The notes: generated by a model not told the origin, from the letters alone. Numbered from the stretch's first letter, positions 1-10,212 are shown. The stretch: DNA of 64,000 nucleotides from an uncultured Leptolyngbyaceae cyanobacterium (GCA_938023035.1 CALIDI010000002.1:62001-126000); one strand, 5' to 3'. Program-made: numbers and translations.

Positions 1-166
1 GGGCGGGCGGTTTACCCAGGCGGATATTTTTGCTGGTAATCTGACCTACTTCTACGATGGCGTGGGTGCACCGGGTAGTGATTCCTTCCGCTTTAGTGCG
101 GATGACGGTGCGGGTGGAACTGTGGCAACGACGTTCTTTAATATCTTCTTCGCTTATAGCGACTAG
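1..166 (+). CDS. C-terminal end of a cadherin/CSPG-repeat surface protein (partial)
   Basis: The reading frame is open from base 2 to the TAG at 164-166 and encodes the last 54 residues of a longer protein whose start lies outside the window. The peptide follows the pattern FTQADI...LTYFYDG...DSFRFSADDGAGGT, which matches the consensus of CSPG/cadherin-like repeats found in very large secreted or surface-anchored bacterial proteins. Such repeats are calcium-stabilised beta-sandwiches, usually in tandem. Only one repeat is visible, so total length, secretion route and function cannot be judged. The repeat ends in a short hydrophobic stretch followed by the stop, so no further domain follows. 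A good intrinsic terminator lies about 175 bases downstream. Confidence 0.75.
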   Translation, partial: GGRFTQADIFAGNLTYFYDGVGAPGSDSFRFSADDGAGGTVATTFFNIFFAYSD

Positions 167-189
167 CCGGCTAAGGCATCAGTCTGGCT

Positions 190-312
190 AGCCTCACCCC
201 TTGCTTGAATGTCCGTTAGGGCTATACCCCGCTCTCCTTTACTTTTGATGGCAGAAGGAGCTAGGGGATGAGAGTAGCGGAGGCTAGTCCAGAAATTTCT
301 GCCGTGCTGTAC
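190..312 (+). repeat. Intergenic repeat, type A, copy 1
   Basis: This block is closely similar to 7361-7473 and, inverted, to 49811-49932. Shared landmarks are CCTCACCCC, CTTGAATG, TTAGGGCTATACCCC, a GATGGnAGAAGGAGCTAGGGG core and a closing GAGTCCAGAAATTTCTGCC. The copies lie only between genes. A short minus-strand reading frame across this block is a by-product of the repeat. Confidence 0.7.
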
Positions 313-339
313 TAGCAGGATTGAGGTGATGACAAAACG

Positions 340-375
340 AACCCCTTTGGGATTGGCCAGAGGGGTTTTATTGTT
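340..375 (+). terminator. Intrinsic terminator
   Basis: An 11-bp stem (340-350 pairs with 357-367, one G:U wobble) encloses a 6-base loop and is followed by TTATTGTTT. It fits termination of the partial surface-protein gene and is the main recognisable element of the 167-535 spacer besides the type A repeat. Confidence 0.75.
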
Positions 376-535
376 TATCAAGCAGTTCCCAAAACGATCA
401 CTGAAAAGCCAGGCACTCTAGTTAGTGCTACTTCGGATTTTGGATTGACGATTTCGGCTAGCAAAAGCCCTACAGCGCAGGGTATTCAATCGGGTATCCG
501 CTGCATTCTCTGTTTAAGTTGATGTGATTTGGCGC

Positions 536-1144
536 TTAAGCAAACACGTAGTTGAAACTAATACTGACCCGATCGCAGTCACTGAGATTTGGCTCTACTC
601 CATGCTTTAACCAACTGGGAAAAATCAGCAACAGCCCTGCTTCAGCGACATGGGCGATCGCATCCGCCGTATACGCTGTATATTTCTGCACAGCAGGCTT
701 ATAAAAGGTGCGGGCAATGCGGGGGTCGTAAAACATTAAATTGCCACAATTCTCCGGGGTTTGCACATAGTAAACACCGCTAAACAGGCAGTTCGCATGA
801 TCATGAATCTTGTTACTGGCATACTTTGGGTTGATATTGGCCCAACAATTAGCCGGAGCAATTTTGACATCCTCATACCCCATTGACCCAGCCACCTCAG
901 CGATTGCCCGATCAACAAAGCTCTTAAACGGTTGAATTTCCTGCAACTCAAAAAGATTGACCTTGCTATGCCATCCCAACACATTTGACGCCGTATAACC
1001 TGGATCAACCTCTTGGAGTTGATAAATGAATGCCAATAGTTGTTGGTTCAAAGCTTCGTAATCATGCAGTCGAAAGACATGCAGAGCTGTAGGAAAAAGC
1101 GTGTGATTGGTCACCGCCCACAGGGAATGTTCAGACTCAGACAA
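536..1144 (-). CDS. Putative 2OG-Fe(II) oxygenase, TIGR02466-like
   Basis: The 202-residue protein resembles the TIGR02466 / 2OG-FeII_Oxy_5 family of putative 2-oxoglutarate- and iron-dependent dioxygenases. The visible core is N-K-I-H-D-H followed by SGVYYVQTP, then GLLLIFPSWLKHGVEPN and a late Arg in RVSISFNY. These give the expected metal-binding His/acid residues, a distal His and the Arg that would bind the 2-oxoglutarate carboxylate. The N-terminal FPTALHVF is also typical of the family. Substrate and biological role are unknown for most members. The gene stands alone on the minus strand, with no recognisable partner next to it. The start at 1144 gives a full-length family protein, but no strong Shine-Dalgarno is visible. 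Confidence 0.75.
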   Translation of the reverse strand: MSESEHSLWAVTNHTLFPTALHVFRLHDYEALNQQLLAFIYQLQEVDPGYTASNVLGWHSKVNLFELQEIQPFKSFVDRAIAEVAGSMGYEDVKIAPANCWANINPKYASNKIHDHANCLFSGVYYVQTPENCGNLMFYDPRIARTFYKPAVQKYTAYTADAIAHVAEAGLLLIFPSWLKHGVEPNLSDCDRVSISFNYVFA

Positions 1145-2017
1145 CGTTAACCTCCAACTAAAACCAGATTTTCAATTCAACAGACTTTCTTGAAAAGTGT
1201 CACCAGCCCCGTACTGATAAAGCTATTTGCTAGCAATCTTATCCAGTCAAGAATAGAGCGTGCGTTTCCTATGCGAGTTTACTCTAGCTTGCCCTAGTGG
1301 AAATAAGACAGCCCTTCAGACAGCTTTAACCACGCGTGCACCGAGCTTTCTGCCTTTTGTGTTCCGTATAACGTTACTCGTTTGTCATCTCAGCATTCAG
1401 TGGCGAGATTGGGGCAGCATTAAGGTAAACGTTGTTCAAGTCCACATCTAAGTAAAGTGTGAAATAGCTAGGCGCAATTAAATTGAAGGTGACTTCGGGC
1501 GTGGAGGAGGTGGAACCCCTTGCCCGGTGACACCGCCCCACTCTTCTCTTCTTACAGGTAAGTAGGTAGTCCGATGGGTACGTATCACTTTTGCCCTCAC
1601 CCTAAATCCCTCTCCCAACTTGGGAGAGGGACTTTGAGATAGCTCGGCTCCCCCTCGCTCAACTTGGGAGAAGGGGCTGGGGGATGAGGGCCTGCAAAGG
1701 TGACATGCTCTCGTCCTAATTACCCGTCAGAATTCAGAATAACGACAAACCTGGTTTGAATCTGGCGTAGCTCTGGTTTCACTCAATCGCTTCCTTTTAT
1801 TTTTGGTAATGCTCTGGATTTCCGCAAAGCCTGCTAGCATCGCCAAGCAACCGCGCTACTTCAACTTTCTCAATCCAGACCGTTTATCCGCAAATCTAGG
1901 TAAACCCCTCGGTGAAAACCTCATCAAACACAAAGTTTCTGTAAATTTCTGACCTGCATGCTCGCTAATGGCTTGACGGTGGGAAAGATATAATCGCCGA
2001 AATCAAGGGCTGAAGGT
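1145..2017. other. Long spacer without a convincing gene
   Basis: This spacer of about 870 bases separates two divergent genes. It contains a type C intergenic repeat (1574-1715). A 63-codon plus-strand frame at 1260-1451 has no ribosome site or family signature and is probably chance. Just before the next gene, TATAAT at 1989-1994 could be a -10 box, but TTGACG lies only 10 bases upstream, too near for a -35 element. Confidence 0.5.
1574..1715 (+). repeat. Intergenic repeat, type C, copy 1
   Basis: The block contains the perfect inverted repeat CCTCTCCCAA-CTTGGGAGAGG and continues with GAAGGGGCTGGGGGATGAGGGCCTGCAAAGGTG. Close relatives occur at 57388-57545 in the same orientation and at 38956-39103 inverted, with a partial copy at 14335-14430. 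The internal palindrome would form a stable hairpin in RNA. Confidence 0.7.
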
Positions 2018-4507
2018 ATGGCTGATATATTAATCGATAATAGCTTCTCAAATACTCAACGCGTCATTGACTTTAGTACAACCCCTCAAACCTTTGGTAC
2101 TAACCCTAGTGCGCCGGACTACAACAGCTACACTCTTGATGCTACTGATCGAGCGGATGTCTTTCGCCTGAATTGGTCTCGCAGCAGCGGAATCGTCGTT
2201 AAACTCACAACTCAAACTGGTAATGCCGATTTGCAACTCCTGGATGCGGGGGGCGAAGTTTTACAGTCATCCAGTAACACGGGCACCACTGCCGATACTA
2301 TCTTTTTTGATCAGCTCGAACCTGGAACTTACTACATTCGTGTCCATAACGACGCTGAGGGCATCTTCTCGCGCTATTCCTTTACCCTTGAATCAGCGAT
2401 TAGCCAAGCTGATATTCTTTGGCGCAATATTTCTCCAGCTAGCCCTGATGTCATTAATTGGAAAATGAACGGTACAACCCGGGAAGCCACAGAGTTTGTT
2501 AACCGGGTTGTCAACACAAACTGGAGATTAGAAACCACTGGTGATTTTGACGGAGATGGAATTCAAGATATCGTATGGCGCAATATCTCAACCGGAGAGA
2601 ACCGCATCTGGTTAATGAATAGTGACAATACGATTCGAGTGAATGCAGAGTTGCTTACAGTGATTGTTACGGACTGGCGGATTGTTGGAGCTGGTGATTT
2701 TACCGGAGATGGTAAAACCGATTTGCTCTGGCGTAACCAGGCGAATGGTAGTAATGTCGTCTGGGAGATGAATGGCATTTCTCGTGTCGGCGTGCAACCC
2801 CTCGCTCTGAATAATGGCAATAATGGGTTTGTTCCGATTGCGTGGGAAATTCAGGCAGTTGCGGACTTTAACCGAGATGGTAAGCCTGATATTGTGTGGC
2901 GCAATATGACAACTGGCCAAAATCTCATTTGGGAAATGGATGGGGTCAACTTTGCCAGGAGGGTTGACCTGGTTAATAGTGCTGGTAGCAACATTGTTCA
3001 GACGGGTTGGCGGATTGAAGGAGCCGGCGATTTTAATGGAGATGGCAAGGTCGATATTCTCTGGCGACGACCCTTTGATGATGGTCAGAATGTAATCTGG
3101 ATGATGGATGGGGCGCAGCAATCGGCGGTAGTGGCCCTACCATCAGTGGTAAATTTGAACTGGGAAGTGGGCGCGGTTGTTCCTAGAACCGCGATCGCGG
3201 ATATTGGCGCTAATACTCTCGCGACGGCCTTCAATATTGGCAATTTTGCAACAGCCAACATGACCTACAGTGAAACCGTAGGAAAGGCTGGCGACCCTAC
3301 GGATTACTATAAATTTACCCTGTCTGCTCCGAGCTTGGTCAAAGTGGGGCTATCGGGTTATACCGGTCAGATTAATCTCCAACTTCTCCATGATCGGGCC
3401 AATAATGGAACGACTGAAGTGCTGCTTAACCTGACAGGGAACTCTGCTCAGGTTGCCTCTATTCTAGATGAGAAGGTACTTGAAGCCATTGGCACTTACT
3501 ACATTCTGGTGCAGACGACAAACCCTGCGGGCACCGCCTACGACCTTGCGATCGCCTCTACCGCCGCTAACTTGGTCAACCTTTCAACGGTCGCCAACTC
3601 TTTCCGCGTGTTTAATGCCAGCGGTAACACCCAGATCACCGAAGTGACCCTTAGCCCCTCAGGGCCAACGCAAATTCAAGTAGAAGCAAGAGTTAGGAAT
3701 AATAGTGGAGAAGCCCTAACCAATGTGCTGGTCGAGTTCTACGTCTCTCAAGATGCCACGATTACTCCAAAAAGTATTTCTCCGCTCGACACCAAAATTG
3801 GTGAAACCCGGGTGAACATTGGCCCGAATTCAACCGTCACGGTTAAGGTCCCTGTGACTCTGCCAGCATCTAACAATGCGATTTGGTCGGGAGATCAAAC
3901 CTACTTCCTGGGAGCCTACGTGAACCCTCCGCTCACCGGGGGCATTCCTGAAACAAATCCCAACGACAATGCGATTAGCCGTTCTTTTGTGATCAAGGGA
4001 ACCGATACGGCTGATCTCGTAGGATCCCTGTTTAATCTCAGTACCACCTCTGCTAGCCCTGGCACCCAGATAGAAATCAGTGGTGCGATTCAAAATCAGG
4101 GCCGACGAACCACTTCAGACGGATTCTTTGTGCAATTGATTCTGTCGAGAAATGATGTCATCGGCGACTTTGACGACTTGCCGTTGAATGCCTTTATCTT
4201 TTATCCAGAAGCCATTGGCCCCGGAGAAGCTGTTGCGTTTAGCACAAACTGGTCGGCAACAACGGTTCCTCAACCAAATAACGGCTACCTTGTAGGAACT
4301 GGCATTACACCACCACTGCGGCTACCCGGGCTAAATGAAGATTATGCAGCCGCCTACTGGCAAGATTTTGGCAACGGTACCTACCATTTGGGGATGGTTG
4401 TTGACTTTGTCAATATTTCTGGCGAACCCTTCTCTAACTTTGGCAACAACAAGAACCGGGGCATTGGGCTGGATTTAAGACAAATCACGATTACAGGGAT
4501 TGTCTAA
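2018..4507 (+). CDS. Large PPC / VCBS-like repeat / CARDB secreted protein
   Basis: The 829-residue protein has four recognisable regions. Residues about 35-130 form a PPC (pre-peptidase C-terminal) domain ending in [10 protein letters not shown]. Residues about 130-395 hold five FG-GAP/VCBS-like repeats, each with a D-x-N/D-x-D-G-x-x-D loop (for example [11 protein letters not shown] and [11 protein letters not shown]) followed by WRN and a conserved I/V-W-x-M-N/D-G strand; these loops are likely calcium sites. A second PPC-like domain lies at about 400-515, and two CARDB-type beta-sandwiches occupy about 535-660 and 665-790. There is no classical signal peptide, which in cyanobacteria often points to type I secretion, although no RTX nonapeptide tail is visible. 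It is probably extracellular and adhesive or structural. No protease domain is present. It is transcribed alone and is followed by a terminator. Confidence 0.75.
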   Translation: MADILIDNSFSNTQRVIDFSTTPQTFGTNPSAPDYNSYTLDATDRADVFRLNWSRSSGIVVKLTTQTGNADLQLLDAGGEVLQSSSNTGTTADTIFFDQLEPGTYYIRVHNDAEGIFSRYSFTLESAISQADILWRNISPASPDVINWKMNGTTREATEFVNRVVNTNWRLETTGDFDGDGIQDIVWRNISTGENRIWLMNSDNTIRVNAELLTVIVTDWRIVGAGDFTGDGKTDLLWRNQANGSNVVWEMNGISRVGVQPLALNNGNNGFVPIAWEIQAVADFNRDGKPDIVWRNMTTGQNLIWEMDGVNFARRVDLVNSAGSNIVQTGWRIEGAGDFNGDGKVDILWRRPFDDGQNVIWMMDGAQQSAVVALPSVVNLNWEVGAVVPRTAIADIGANTLATAFNIGNFATANMTYSETVGKAGDPTDYYKFTLSAPSLVKVGLSGYTGQINLQLLHDRANNGTTEVLLNLTGNSAQVASILDEKVLEAIGTYYILVQTTNPAGTAYDLAIASTAANLVNLSTVANSFRVFNASGNTQITEVTLSPSGPTQIQVEARVRNNSGEALTNVLVEFYVSQDATITPKSISPLDTKIGETRVNIGPNSTVTVKVPVTLPASNNAIWSGDQTYFLGAYVNPPLTGGIPETNPNDNAISRSFVIKGTDTADLVGSLFNLSTTSASPGTQIEISGAIQNQGRRTTSDGFFVQLILSRNDVIGDFDDLPLNAFIFYPEAIGPGEAVAFSTNWSATTVPQPNNGYLVGTGITPPLRLPGLNEDYAAAYWQDFGNGTYHLGMVVDFVNISGEPFSNFGNNKNRGIGLDLRQITITGIV

Positions 4508-4589
4508 AAACTTATCAGGGGCGAATCATTAAGGGAAAATTGGCCTGTCAGAGCCGCCCTGCGAATAAATGCTCGCAACTTGACCCAAA

Positions 4590-4632
4590 TCCTCGGAGTT
4601 CTTGAGGCTCTGAGGAGTTTTTCTGTTTCCTC
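4590..4632 (+). terminator. Intrinsic terminator after the PPC/CARDB gene
   Basis: A 9-bp stem (4590-4598 with 4608-4616, one G:U pair) with a 9-base loop is followed by GTTTTTCTGTTTCC. The rest of the 4508-4896 spacer is the upstream region of the phosphoketolase gene, in which I see no clear promoter. Confidence 0.7.
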
Positions 4633-4896
4633 TTTGAAGGAGTTTATTTCCTGAAGGGTCATCGACAATCGCTTTCCCCTATAGGTTTGATTGAATTAAT
4701 TCTATCTTTCAAAAATAAATTCATCTGGAAGTAACCCTGAAAAGTATCGGTGGATATCAAAGCCTGAAGAGAATCTAGGCTTAAATGCATAGGAGCAGTT
4801 TGTGCAAATGTTTCAGACAAATGCTTCTGACAGGTTAAAAGGTCAGATTCTGCAACAGGCTCTGACGCCCGGCAAACAGATTTTGAGAGATGACCT

Positions 4897-7335
4897 ATGG
4901 TAGCAACCCCATCCAGACCAGGGGCCGAAGCCCCCTCGATTAGCGCCTTTGGCGTTGCCCGTTCTACGGTTGAGGGGTCTCCCCTTAGTCCAGAAGAGCT
5001 GCGTAAGCTCCATGCCTTTTGGCGGGCTAGCAATTACTTAGCCATCGGGATGATTTATCTGCGCGATAATCCGCTGCTACGAGAACCTTTGCTAGAAGCC
5101 CATATTAAAAAGCGGCTATTGGGTCATTGGGGATCTAGCCCAGGGATTAGTTTTCTTTACACCCATCTGAATCGGGTGATTAAGAAATTTGACCAAGACA
5201 TGCTGTTTATGGTGGGTGCGGGACATGGTGCACCGGGTTTCTTAGGCCCTTGCTATCTTGAAGGCACCTACTCAGAGTATTACCCCAACTGTAGTGAAGA
5301 TATCGATGGTATGAAGCGTTTCTTCAAGCAGTTTTCCTTTCCGGGGGGAATTGGTAGCCACTGCACGCCTGAAACTCCTGGCTCTATTCACGAAGGGGGC
5401 GAACTCGGTTACAGCGTTTCCCATGCTTATGGAGCAGCTTTTGATAATCCTAATTTGATTGTGGTCACGATGCCGGGAGATGGCGAGTCGGAAACCGGCC
5501 CCCTAGCGACATCCTGGCACTCTAACAAATTTATTAACCCGATTCGGGATGGGGCTGTATTGCCCGTACTCCACTTGAATGGTTACAAAATCAATAATCC
5601 AACTGTGCTGTCGCGTATTAGTCATGAGGAGTTAGAGGCTTTATTTCGCGGGTATGGCTACACTCCCTACTTTGTTGAGGGGTCTGACCCAGAATCGATG
5701 CACCAGGCGATGGCAGCCACGTTGGATCATTGTGTTTCGGAGATTCACCGGATTCAGCAGGAAGCGCGCTCAACGGGTGTGGCAACTCGCCCCCGGTGGC
5801 CGATGATTGTGCTGCGGACTCCTAAGGGTTGGACGTGCCCTAGTGAGATTGATGGTCGTAAGGTAGAGGGCTTCTGGCGATCGCACCAAGTACCCATGGG
5901 GGCGATGCACAATAACCCGGAGCATCTGCGGATTTTAGAAGAGTGGATGCGGAGCTACGGCCCTGATGAGCTGTTTGATGCCAACGGCACCCTGCTGGCT
6001 GAGATTAAGGATATGGCCCCGAAGGGGCGGAAGCGGTTGGGGGATACCTACTACGCCAACGGCGGCTTGATTCGCAAAGACCTGAAAATGCCAGACTTTC
6101 GCGAGTATGGCATTGCTGTAGATAAGCCTGGCCAGATTGAGGCCATGAATACCAAGCCCCTGGGGGTTTTCCTGCGGGATGTGATGAAGTGCAACATGAA
6201 TAGCTTCCGGGTGTTTGGGCCAGACGAAAACACCTCAAATAAGCTAGATGCGATCTATGAGGTCAGCAAAAAGTTCTGGATTGCGGAGTTTTTGCCAGAG
6301 GATCTGGATGGCGGCGAGCTATCTACGGAAGGTCGGGTAATGGAGTACCTGAGTGAGCATACTTTGGAAGGCTGGCTAGAAGGCTATCTCCTCACTGGAC
6401 GACATGGGTTCTTTTCTACCTATGAATCGTTTGCCCATGTGATTGATTCCATGGTGAATCAGCACGCTAAGTGGCTGGAGATTTGTAACCACATCGATTG
6501 GCGAGAGGAAGTTTCTTCCCTCAACATTCTGATTACTTCTACGGTTTGGCGGCAAGACCACAATGGTTTTACTCACCAGGATCCGGGCTTTTTGGATGTC
6601 ATTGTTAACAAGAGTCCAGATGTAGTGCGGATTTACCTGCCGCCGGATGTCAACTCGCTGCTGTCTGTTGCGGATCACTGCCTGCGCAGCAAAAACTATG
6701 TGAATGTGATTGTGTCAGACAAGCAATCGCATTTGCAGTATCACGATATGGAGTTTGCCATTAAGAACTGCACCAAGGGCATTGACATTTGGGAGTGGGC
6801 CAGCACAGATGCGGGGCAAGAACCTGATGTGGTGTTGGCAACCGCTGGTGATATCCCTACGAAGGAATCTCTAGCGGCCTCGGTGATGTTGCGTGAGCAT
6901 TTCCCTGACTTAAAGATTCGCTTTGTGAATGTGATTGATCTGTTTAAGTTGCAGCCGGACACTGAACATCCCCATGGGTTGAGCGATCGCGACTTTGATA
7001 GCCTCTTCACCGAAGACAAGCCCATTATCTTTAACTTTCACGGCTATCCCTGGCTGATTCACCGTTTGTCCTATCGCCGCAAGAACCACCATAATCTGCA
7101 TGTGCGTGGTTATAAGGAAAAGGGCAACATCAACACGCCGCTAGAGTTAGCGATTTGTAACCAAATCGACCGCTTTAGCATTGCGATTGATGTGATTGAT
7201 CGGGTACCTAGTCTTAAAACGAGAGGTGCTCATGTGAAGGAGATGCTGAAGGATGAGATTATCTCCTGCCGGCAATATGCCTATGAACATGGCACAGATC
7301 GCCCGGATATTGTCAACTGGAAATGGCCCTACTAG
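4897..7335 (+). CDS. xfp: Phosphoketolase (xylulose-5-P / fructose-6-P)
   Basis: The 812-residue protein is a full-length thiamine-diphosphate phosphoketolase (family about 790-820). It cleaves xylulose 5-phosphate, and often fructose 6-phosphate, with phosphate to give acetyl phosphate plus glyceraldehyde 3-phosphate or erythrose 4-phosphate. Visible signatures include GHWGSSPG near residue 77, [13 protein letters not shown] near 107, [19 protein letters not shown] near 154, and the thiamine-diphosphate motif [10 protein letters not shown] at 194-203. The C-terminal half carries the usual FGPDENTSN and [16 protein letters not shown] motifs. In cyanobacteria this enzyme offers a carbon-saving route from Calvin-cycle sugars to acetyl units, active especially in the dark or in mixotrophic growth. 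Start ATG 4897 is preceded by GAGAGA at 4885-4890. No acetate kinase or phosphotransacetylase gene is adjacent. A repeat and a strong terminator follow. Confidence 0.96.
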   Translation: MVATPSRPGAEAPSISAFGVARSTVEGSPLSPEELRKLHAFWRASNYLAIGMIYLRDNPLLREPLLEAHIKKRLLGHWGSSPGISFLYTHLNRVIKKFDQDMLFMVGAGHGAPGFLGPCYLEGTYSEYYPNCSEDIDGMKRFFKQFSFPGGIGSHCTPETPGSIHEGGELGYSVSHAYGAAFDNPNLIVVTMPGDGESETGPLATSWHSNKFINPIRDGAVLPVLHLNGYKINNPTVLSRISHEELEALFRGYGYTPYFVEGSDPESMHQAMAATLDHCVSEIHRIQQEARSTGVATRPRWPMIVLRTPKGWTCPSEIDGRKVEGFWRSHQVPMGAMHNNPEHLRILEEWMRSYGPDELFDANGTLLAEIKDMAPKGRKRLGDTYYANGGLIRKDLKMPDFREYGIAVDKPGQIEAMNTKPLGVFLRDVMKCNMNSFRVFGPDENTSNKLDAIYEVSKKFWIAEFLPEDLDGGELSTEGRVMEYLSEHTLEGWLEGYLLTGRHGFFSTYESFAHVIDSMVNQHAKWLEICNHIDWREEVSSLNILITSTVWRQDHNGFTHQDPGFLDVIVNKSPDVVRIYLPPDVNSLLSVADHCLRSKNYVNVIVSDKQSHLQYHDMEFAIKNCTKGIDIWEWASTDAGQEPDVVLATAGDIPTKESLAASVMLREHFPDLKIRFVNVIDLFKLQPDTEHPHGLSDRDFDSLFTEDKPIIFNFHGYPWLIHRLSYRRKNHHNLHVRGYKEKGNINTPLELAICNQIDRFSIAIDVIDRVPSLKTRGAHVKEMLKDEIISCRQYAYEHGTDRPDIVNWKWPY

Positions 7336-7358
7336 TAGACTAAGGGATAAGTTTGGCG

Positions 7359-7474
7359 ACCCTCACCCGTTTCTTGAATGCTTGTTAGGGCTATACCCCT
7401 TCTGCCTTGATGGGAGAAGGAGCTAGGGGCTAAGGGTGACTTAGGCGAGTCCAGAAGTTTCTGCCTCGCTGTAT
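7359..7474 (+). repeat. Intergenic repeat, type A, copy 2
   Basis: This is the cleanest type A copy. It runs from CCTCACCC through TTCTTGAATG, GTTAGGGCTATACCCC, GATGGGAGAAGGAGCTAGGGG and GGCGAGTCCAGAAGTTTCTGCC, and differs from copy 1 mainly by small internal deletions. It sits between the phosphoketolase stop and its terminator. Confidence 0.7.
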
Positions 7475-7521
7475 AAAGAAATCAGGGGGCTTGCCTTTCT
7501 CTCTGACCCTCTAGAATAGAG

Positions 7522-7553
7522 AACCGGGTTTCTATAGAAGCCCGGTTTTTTTC
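7522..7553 (+). terminator. Intrinsic terminator after phosphoketolase
   Basis: A 10-bp GC-rich stem (AACCGGG arm at 7522, CCCGGTT arm ending at 7547) with loop CTATAG is followed by TTTTTT. It is a textbook rho-independent terminator placed beyond the type A repeat, so the repeat is probably part of the transcript. Confidence 0.85.
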
Positions 7554-7701
7554 AAGACTGCGCCAAGCATTGCTTGAGTTCAGAGAGCTTAGAGCCAAAC
7601 CAAGTGCTCAATCGCTAATAAGGTTGGCTCGGTTGTCTAGCTTCCTGTCGCAATAGGTGCTGATGGCGACAGCGATGGTTCAACATTATGAGGAGCAGCA
7701 C

Positions 7702-8619
7702 ATGCTGGTATGGTTCATGCATGGGGCATCTGTTCGCCAGGTTGAATATGCAGACCCGATGCGATCGCGGCTGATTGCGAGCTTTAGCGAACAGGGCCTA
7801 CCCATTCCCGACTTTTATTCCAGTTTCTGGGGCGATGCCCTGGGGGATCAGAACGAACTGTGGGATTGGGTGCAGCAGGATTTAGAAGCCTTTCGGTGGG
7901 AGCATCCGCAAATTGACCTGGATGACATTTTTCATTATCGCCAGCGTCGCCAACAACTGATTACGGGCTTTTTTACCGATATTTTCACCTATCTCAATAG
8001 CCGCAAAGGGGGGGAGGTTCGCAAAGTCATTGCCACCCAATTTCTCAACTTTCTCACAGGTATCGCACCAGGTGAAGATCTGCACATTGTCGCCCATTCC
8101 TTGGGGGCCGTAATTTTGTGGGATATTCTCTTCTCCGATCAGCATTCAAGCAAAGACCCGGCTCACTATATTCGTTACGTCATTCAAGGATTGAGTGCAA
8201 CCGGGCGAGGCCGAGTGACTTTACGCAGTATCACGACCATGGGTTCACCGTTGCTGTTCTTCAACCAGTGGCTAGATGTTGAGGATACTCGGCTTAAAAC
8301 CTTTGCTTGCCAATATGTTGGCAACCCCCTGCGTTGGATCAACATCATCAACGCCTCGGATATTTTTGCTTACCCCATTCGTGCCAGCCTTGATTTGCCC
8401 GATGATGGCCTTTACGTGCGCGACAAATATCTAGGCGATCGCAACTTTCTCAAAAAAGGGTTGGGCGATGTCACCATGGCGTTGGGCCTGGTTTCTGACC
8501 ACAGTAGCTACTGGCGCAGCCGTCGCGCGGCCCAACTGGTTGCCGCCAATTTGCTTGGAGACGTTGCCAGCCTGGAGGGAATCAGTCGCATTCTCGAATT
8601 TGGTGAAGCGGATAGTTAG
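7702..8619 (+). CDS. Alpha/beta hydrolase-fold protein
   Basis: From ATG 7702 the protein is 305 residues. It begins directly with the first core strand and an oxyanion-type HG (LVWFMHGAS). A nucleophile-elbow motif AHSLGAV, with Ser133, follows a hydrophobic strand (LHIVAHSLG), so the fold is that of an alpha/beta hydrolase. The first Gly of the usual G-x-S-x-G is Ala here. TMGSPLLFF and a late SDHSSYW would supply the acid/His region. Substrate is unknown; lipase-like or esterase-like activity is inference. I chose 7702 because AGGAG at 7691-7695 sits 6 bases upstream. In-frame GTG 7657 and ATG 7663 are possible alternatives and would add an unusual N-terminal extension. The neighbouring genes do not suggest a pathway. 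Confidence 0.7.
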   Translation: MLVWFMHGASVRQVEYADPMRSRLIASFSEQGLPIPDFYSSFWGDALGDQNELWDWVQQDLEAFRWEHPQIDLDDIFHYRQRRQQLITGFFTDIFTYLNSRKGGEVRKVIATQFLNFLTGIAPGEDLHIVAHSLGAVILWDILFSDQHSSKDPAHYIRYVIQGLSATGRGRVTLRSITTMGSPLLFFNQWLDVEDTRLKTFACQYVGNPLRWINIINASDIFAYPIRASLDLPDDGLYVRDKYLGDRNFLKKGLGDVTMALGLVSDHSSYWRSRRAAQLVAANLLGDVASLEGISRILEFGEADS

Positions 8620-8750
8620 AAATTTGTAGAAACATAACCCGCAGCAGGCAAGTGGCCACAGGAGACAAGTTACAGGCGTGAAATACTCCCTGTCGAGGGG
8701 CTGACCTGCAAAATGGTTCTAACGGTTTCTTCGAGCGCTCTATCGGCTGC

Positions 8751-8808
8751 TCGGGCTTTGGGGATGAGGGTGGCTGAGGCGAGTCCAGAAATTTCTGCCT
8801 TGTTGTAA
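8751..8808 (+). repeat. Partial type A repeat, copy 3
   Basis: Only the right part of the element is present (GGGGATGAGGGTGGCTGAGGCGAGTCCAGAAATTTCTGCC). It ends 26 bases before the likely start of the Tab2-like gene and may form its 5' untranslated region. Confidence 0.6.
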
Positions 8809-8833
8809 TAGTATGTACCGCGATCACTTTGTT

Positions 8834-9652
8834 ATGACCATCTGGGACATTGATCTTTATCGCCGCCCCGTCCAAGATTTGGAGGGTAAGGCCCTTTGGG
8901 AACTAGCCGTGTGTGACCCTTCAGGGCAATGGCAAGTCGCCAGTTTGGCTCCCCAAAATCAGGTGAATACGGCCTGGTTAAGTCAGCAATTGCAACAACT
9001 GGCAGCTCAAACTGAGGGTTTGCCCGATTGCATTCGCAGCTTTCGACCTCAGAGTGTCAATTTGCTAGAGCCTGTTTGTTCCGATTTGGGGATTCTCCTC
9101 ACCCCGACGCGCCGCACCCCGGCTCTGAAGCGATGGCTTAAGCAGAAGTGGCAACACTCCAATTTTGACCCTCTGGCGGTGGAGCGGCCTGCCCCTTTGC
9201 CGATGCCAGAGCACCTCTGGGGCAAGCGGTGGCAGTTTGCAGCCTTACCGGCAGCCGATCTTGTTGAGACCTTTCGAGATCGCCCCATTCCAGTGCTAGA
9301 CATTCCCCAGGCGCATCAACCGCTCTCCTTGGGGCTGGCCTCGACGCTGCCAATTCCGGGAGTTGTGATTGAAGCAGGGCGATCAGCCTTGCACCTGGTT
9401 CTCTGGCTACAATCGGTACAGCCTGTTTCTCTGCACGTTATCGCTGGGGCACCCGATGGGCTAATTTTAGAAGCGGGGTTAGTTGATCGCTGGGTTCTGG
9501 CCACTTTTGAAGATGTAGAAGTGGAAAGTGCCGCTACAAAATTTGAACAACGCAAACAGGCAGCCCAGGGCCTCCATTTTTTGCTGGTGCAACCTGATGC
9601 ATCGGGTTGCACCCAGACGGGCTTTTGGCTGTTGCGTCAAGAAGAAACTTAG
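8834..9652 (+). CDS. Tab2/Atab2 family RNA-binding protein (DUF1092)
   Basis: The 272-residue product begins MTIWDIDLYRRPVQD followed by GKALWELAVCD, the opening typical of Tab2/Atab2 (DUF1092) proteins. In Chlamydomonas and Arabidopsis these bind the psaB leader and promote translation and assembly of photosystem I, and in plants also photosystem II. The cyanobacterial homologues are assumed to act on photosystem mRNAs, but this is less well shown. Other family-like features are the IRSFRPQS strand, the LTPTRRTPAL segment and a C-terminal GxxFLLVQPDxxG strand. An upstream in-frame ATG at 8813 would add seven residues, but that sequence abuts the repeat and does not look conserved, so 8834 is preferred. 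The gene is convergent with ftrV. Confidence 0.85.
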   Translation: MTIWDIDLYRRPVQDLEGKALWELAVCDPSGQWQVASLAPQNQVNTAWLSQQLQQLAAQTEGLPDCIRSFRPQSVNLLEPVCSDLGILLTPTRRTPALKRWLKQKWQHSNFDPLAVERPAPLPMPEHLWGKRWQFAALPAADLVETFRDRPIPVLDIPQAHQPLSLGLASTLPIPGVVIEAGRSALHLVLWLQSVQPVSLHVIAGAPDGLILEAGLVDRWVLATFEDVEVESAATKFEQRKQAAQGLHFLLVQPDASGCTQTGFWLLRQEET

Positions 9653-9656
9653 AATT

Positions 9657-9676
9657 GTCGGCTGAGGCCAGCCGTC
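9657..9676. terminator. Hairpin between convergent genes
   Basis: A perfect 6-bp stem CGGCTG (9659-9664) / CAGCCG (9669-9674) with a 4-base loop lies between the Tab2-like gene and ftrV. There is no clear T-tract, so the role as terminator is tentative. Confidence 0.35.
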
Positions 9677-9714
9677 AACAGGTGGATTTAATCAAAAGCC
9701 CCTGATTCGCCCGA

Positions 9715-9957
9715 TTAGGCGATCGCCTCTAACTCGTGTTCTTGCAGATGAGCACGAAACTTGGGACTAAATTGCACAATGTAGGGGAAATTTGCACTCA
9801 CTGGTCTACCCTGCCACTCGCGGAGAATACTGATTACTTCACCCTCTAGCCCTTTGAGGTCAAAGGGCTGGTTACGCTGCTCTGGGTTGTGATAGACCAC
9901 CACAGAGGCAATGACCCGAACTCGACTTCCGACCGAAAATGCTTCACTACCTTGCAT
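9715..9957 (-). CDS. ftrV: Ferredoxin-thioredoxin reductase, variable chain
   Basis: The 80-residue protein matches the SH3-like variable (alpha) subunit of ferredoxin:thioredoxin reductase. Signatures are VGSRVRVIASVVVYHNPEQRNQ, then DLKGLEGEV, EWQGRPVSANFPY and a closing FRAHLQEHELE. The subunit packs against the catalytic Fe-S chain (FtrC, not in this window) and shields the cluster in the enzyme that passes electrons from reduced ferredoxin to thioredoxin, giving light-dependent redox control of metabolism in the cytosol. Length is normal for the cyanobacterial form. It is transcribed alone, with no ftrC nearby, as usual in cyanobacteria. Confidence 0.95.
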   Translation of the reverse strand: MQGSEAFSVGSRVRVIASVVVYHNPEQRNQPFDLKGLEGEVISILREWQGRPVSANFPYIVQFSPKFRAHLQEHELEAIA

Positions 9958-10212
9958 ATGTCTCCGCTTCTCTAGGGCTAGCCTGACCCGCGACCAACCG
10001 CCAACATTAGGATCAATTCGACAATTTTCTATCTTGACACAAGAGGGGAATTTACCGAAGGGCAGAATCTTCTGGGTTTTAGATTACCAGGCCAAGTTCC
10101 TTTGGTGAACCGCGCGTCCACCACGGTGGTCGTTAGCTTGCTGCTGAGAAAGCTGGAAACAAAGACGCCTTGCGAAGGGTGCACTGAGCAGTTTGAATTC
10201 TATGGAGTGTTT

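Noticed and set aside
1260-1451. 63-codon plus-strand frame
   Set aside because: No ribosome site, no domain likeness, and composition like surrounding non-coding DNA.
1973-1994. TTGACG and TATAAT before the PPC/CARDB gene as a promoter
   Set aside because: Spacing is only 10 bases, far from the usual 16-18, so the pair is not a standard promoter.
4659-5033. 124-codon minus-strand frame over the phosphoketolase start
   Set aside because: It is antisense to a certain gene and its upstream region; no independent coding evidence.
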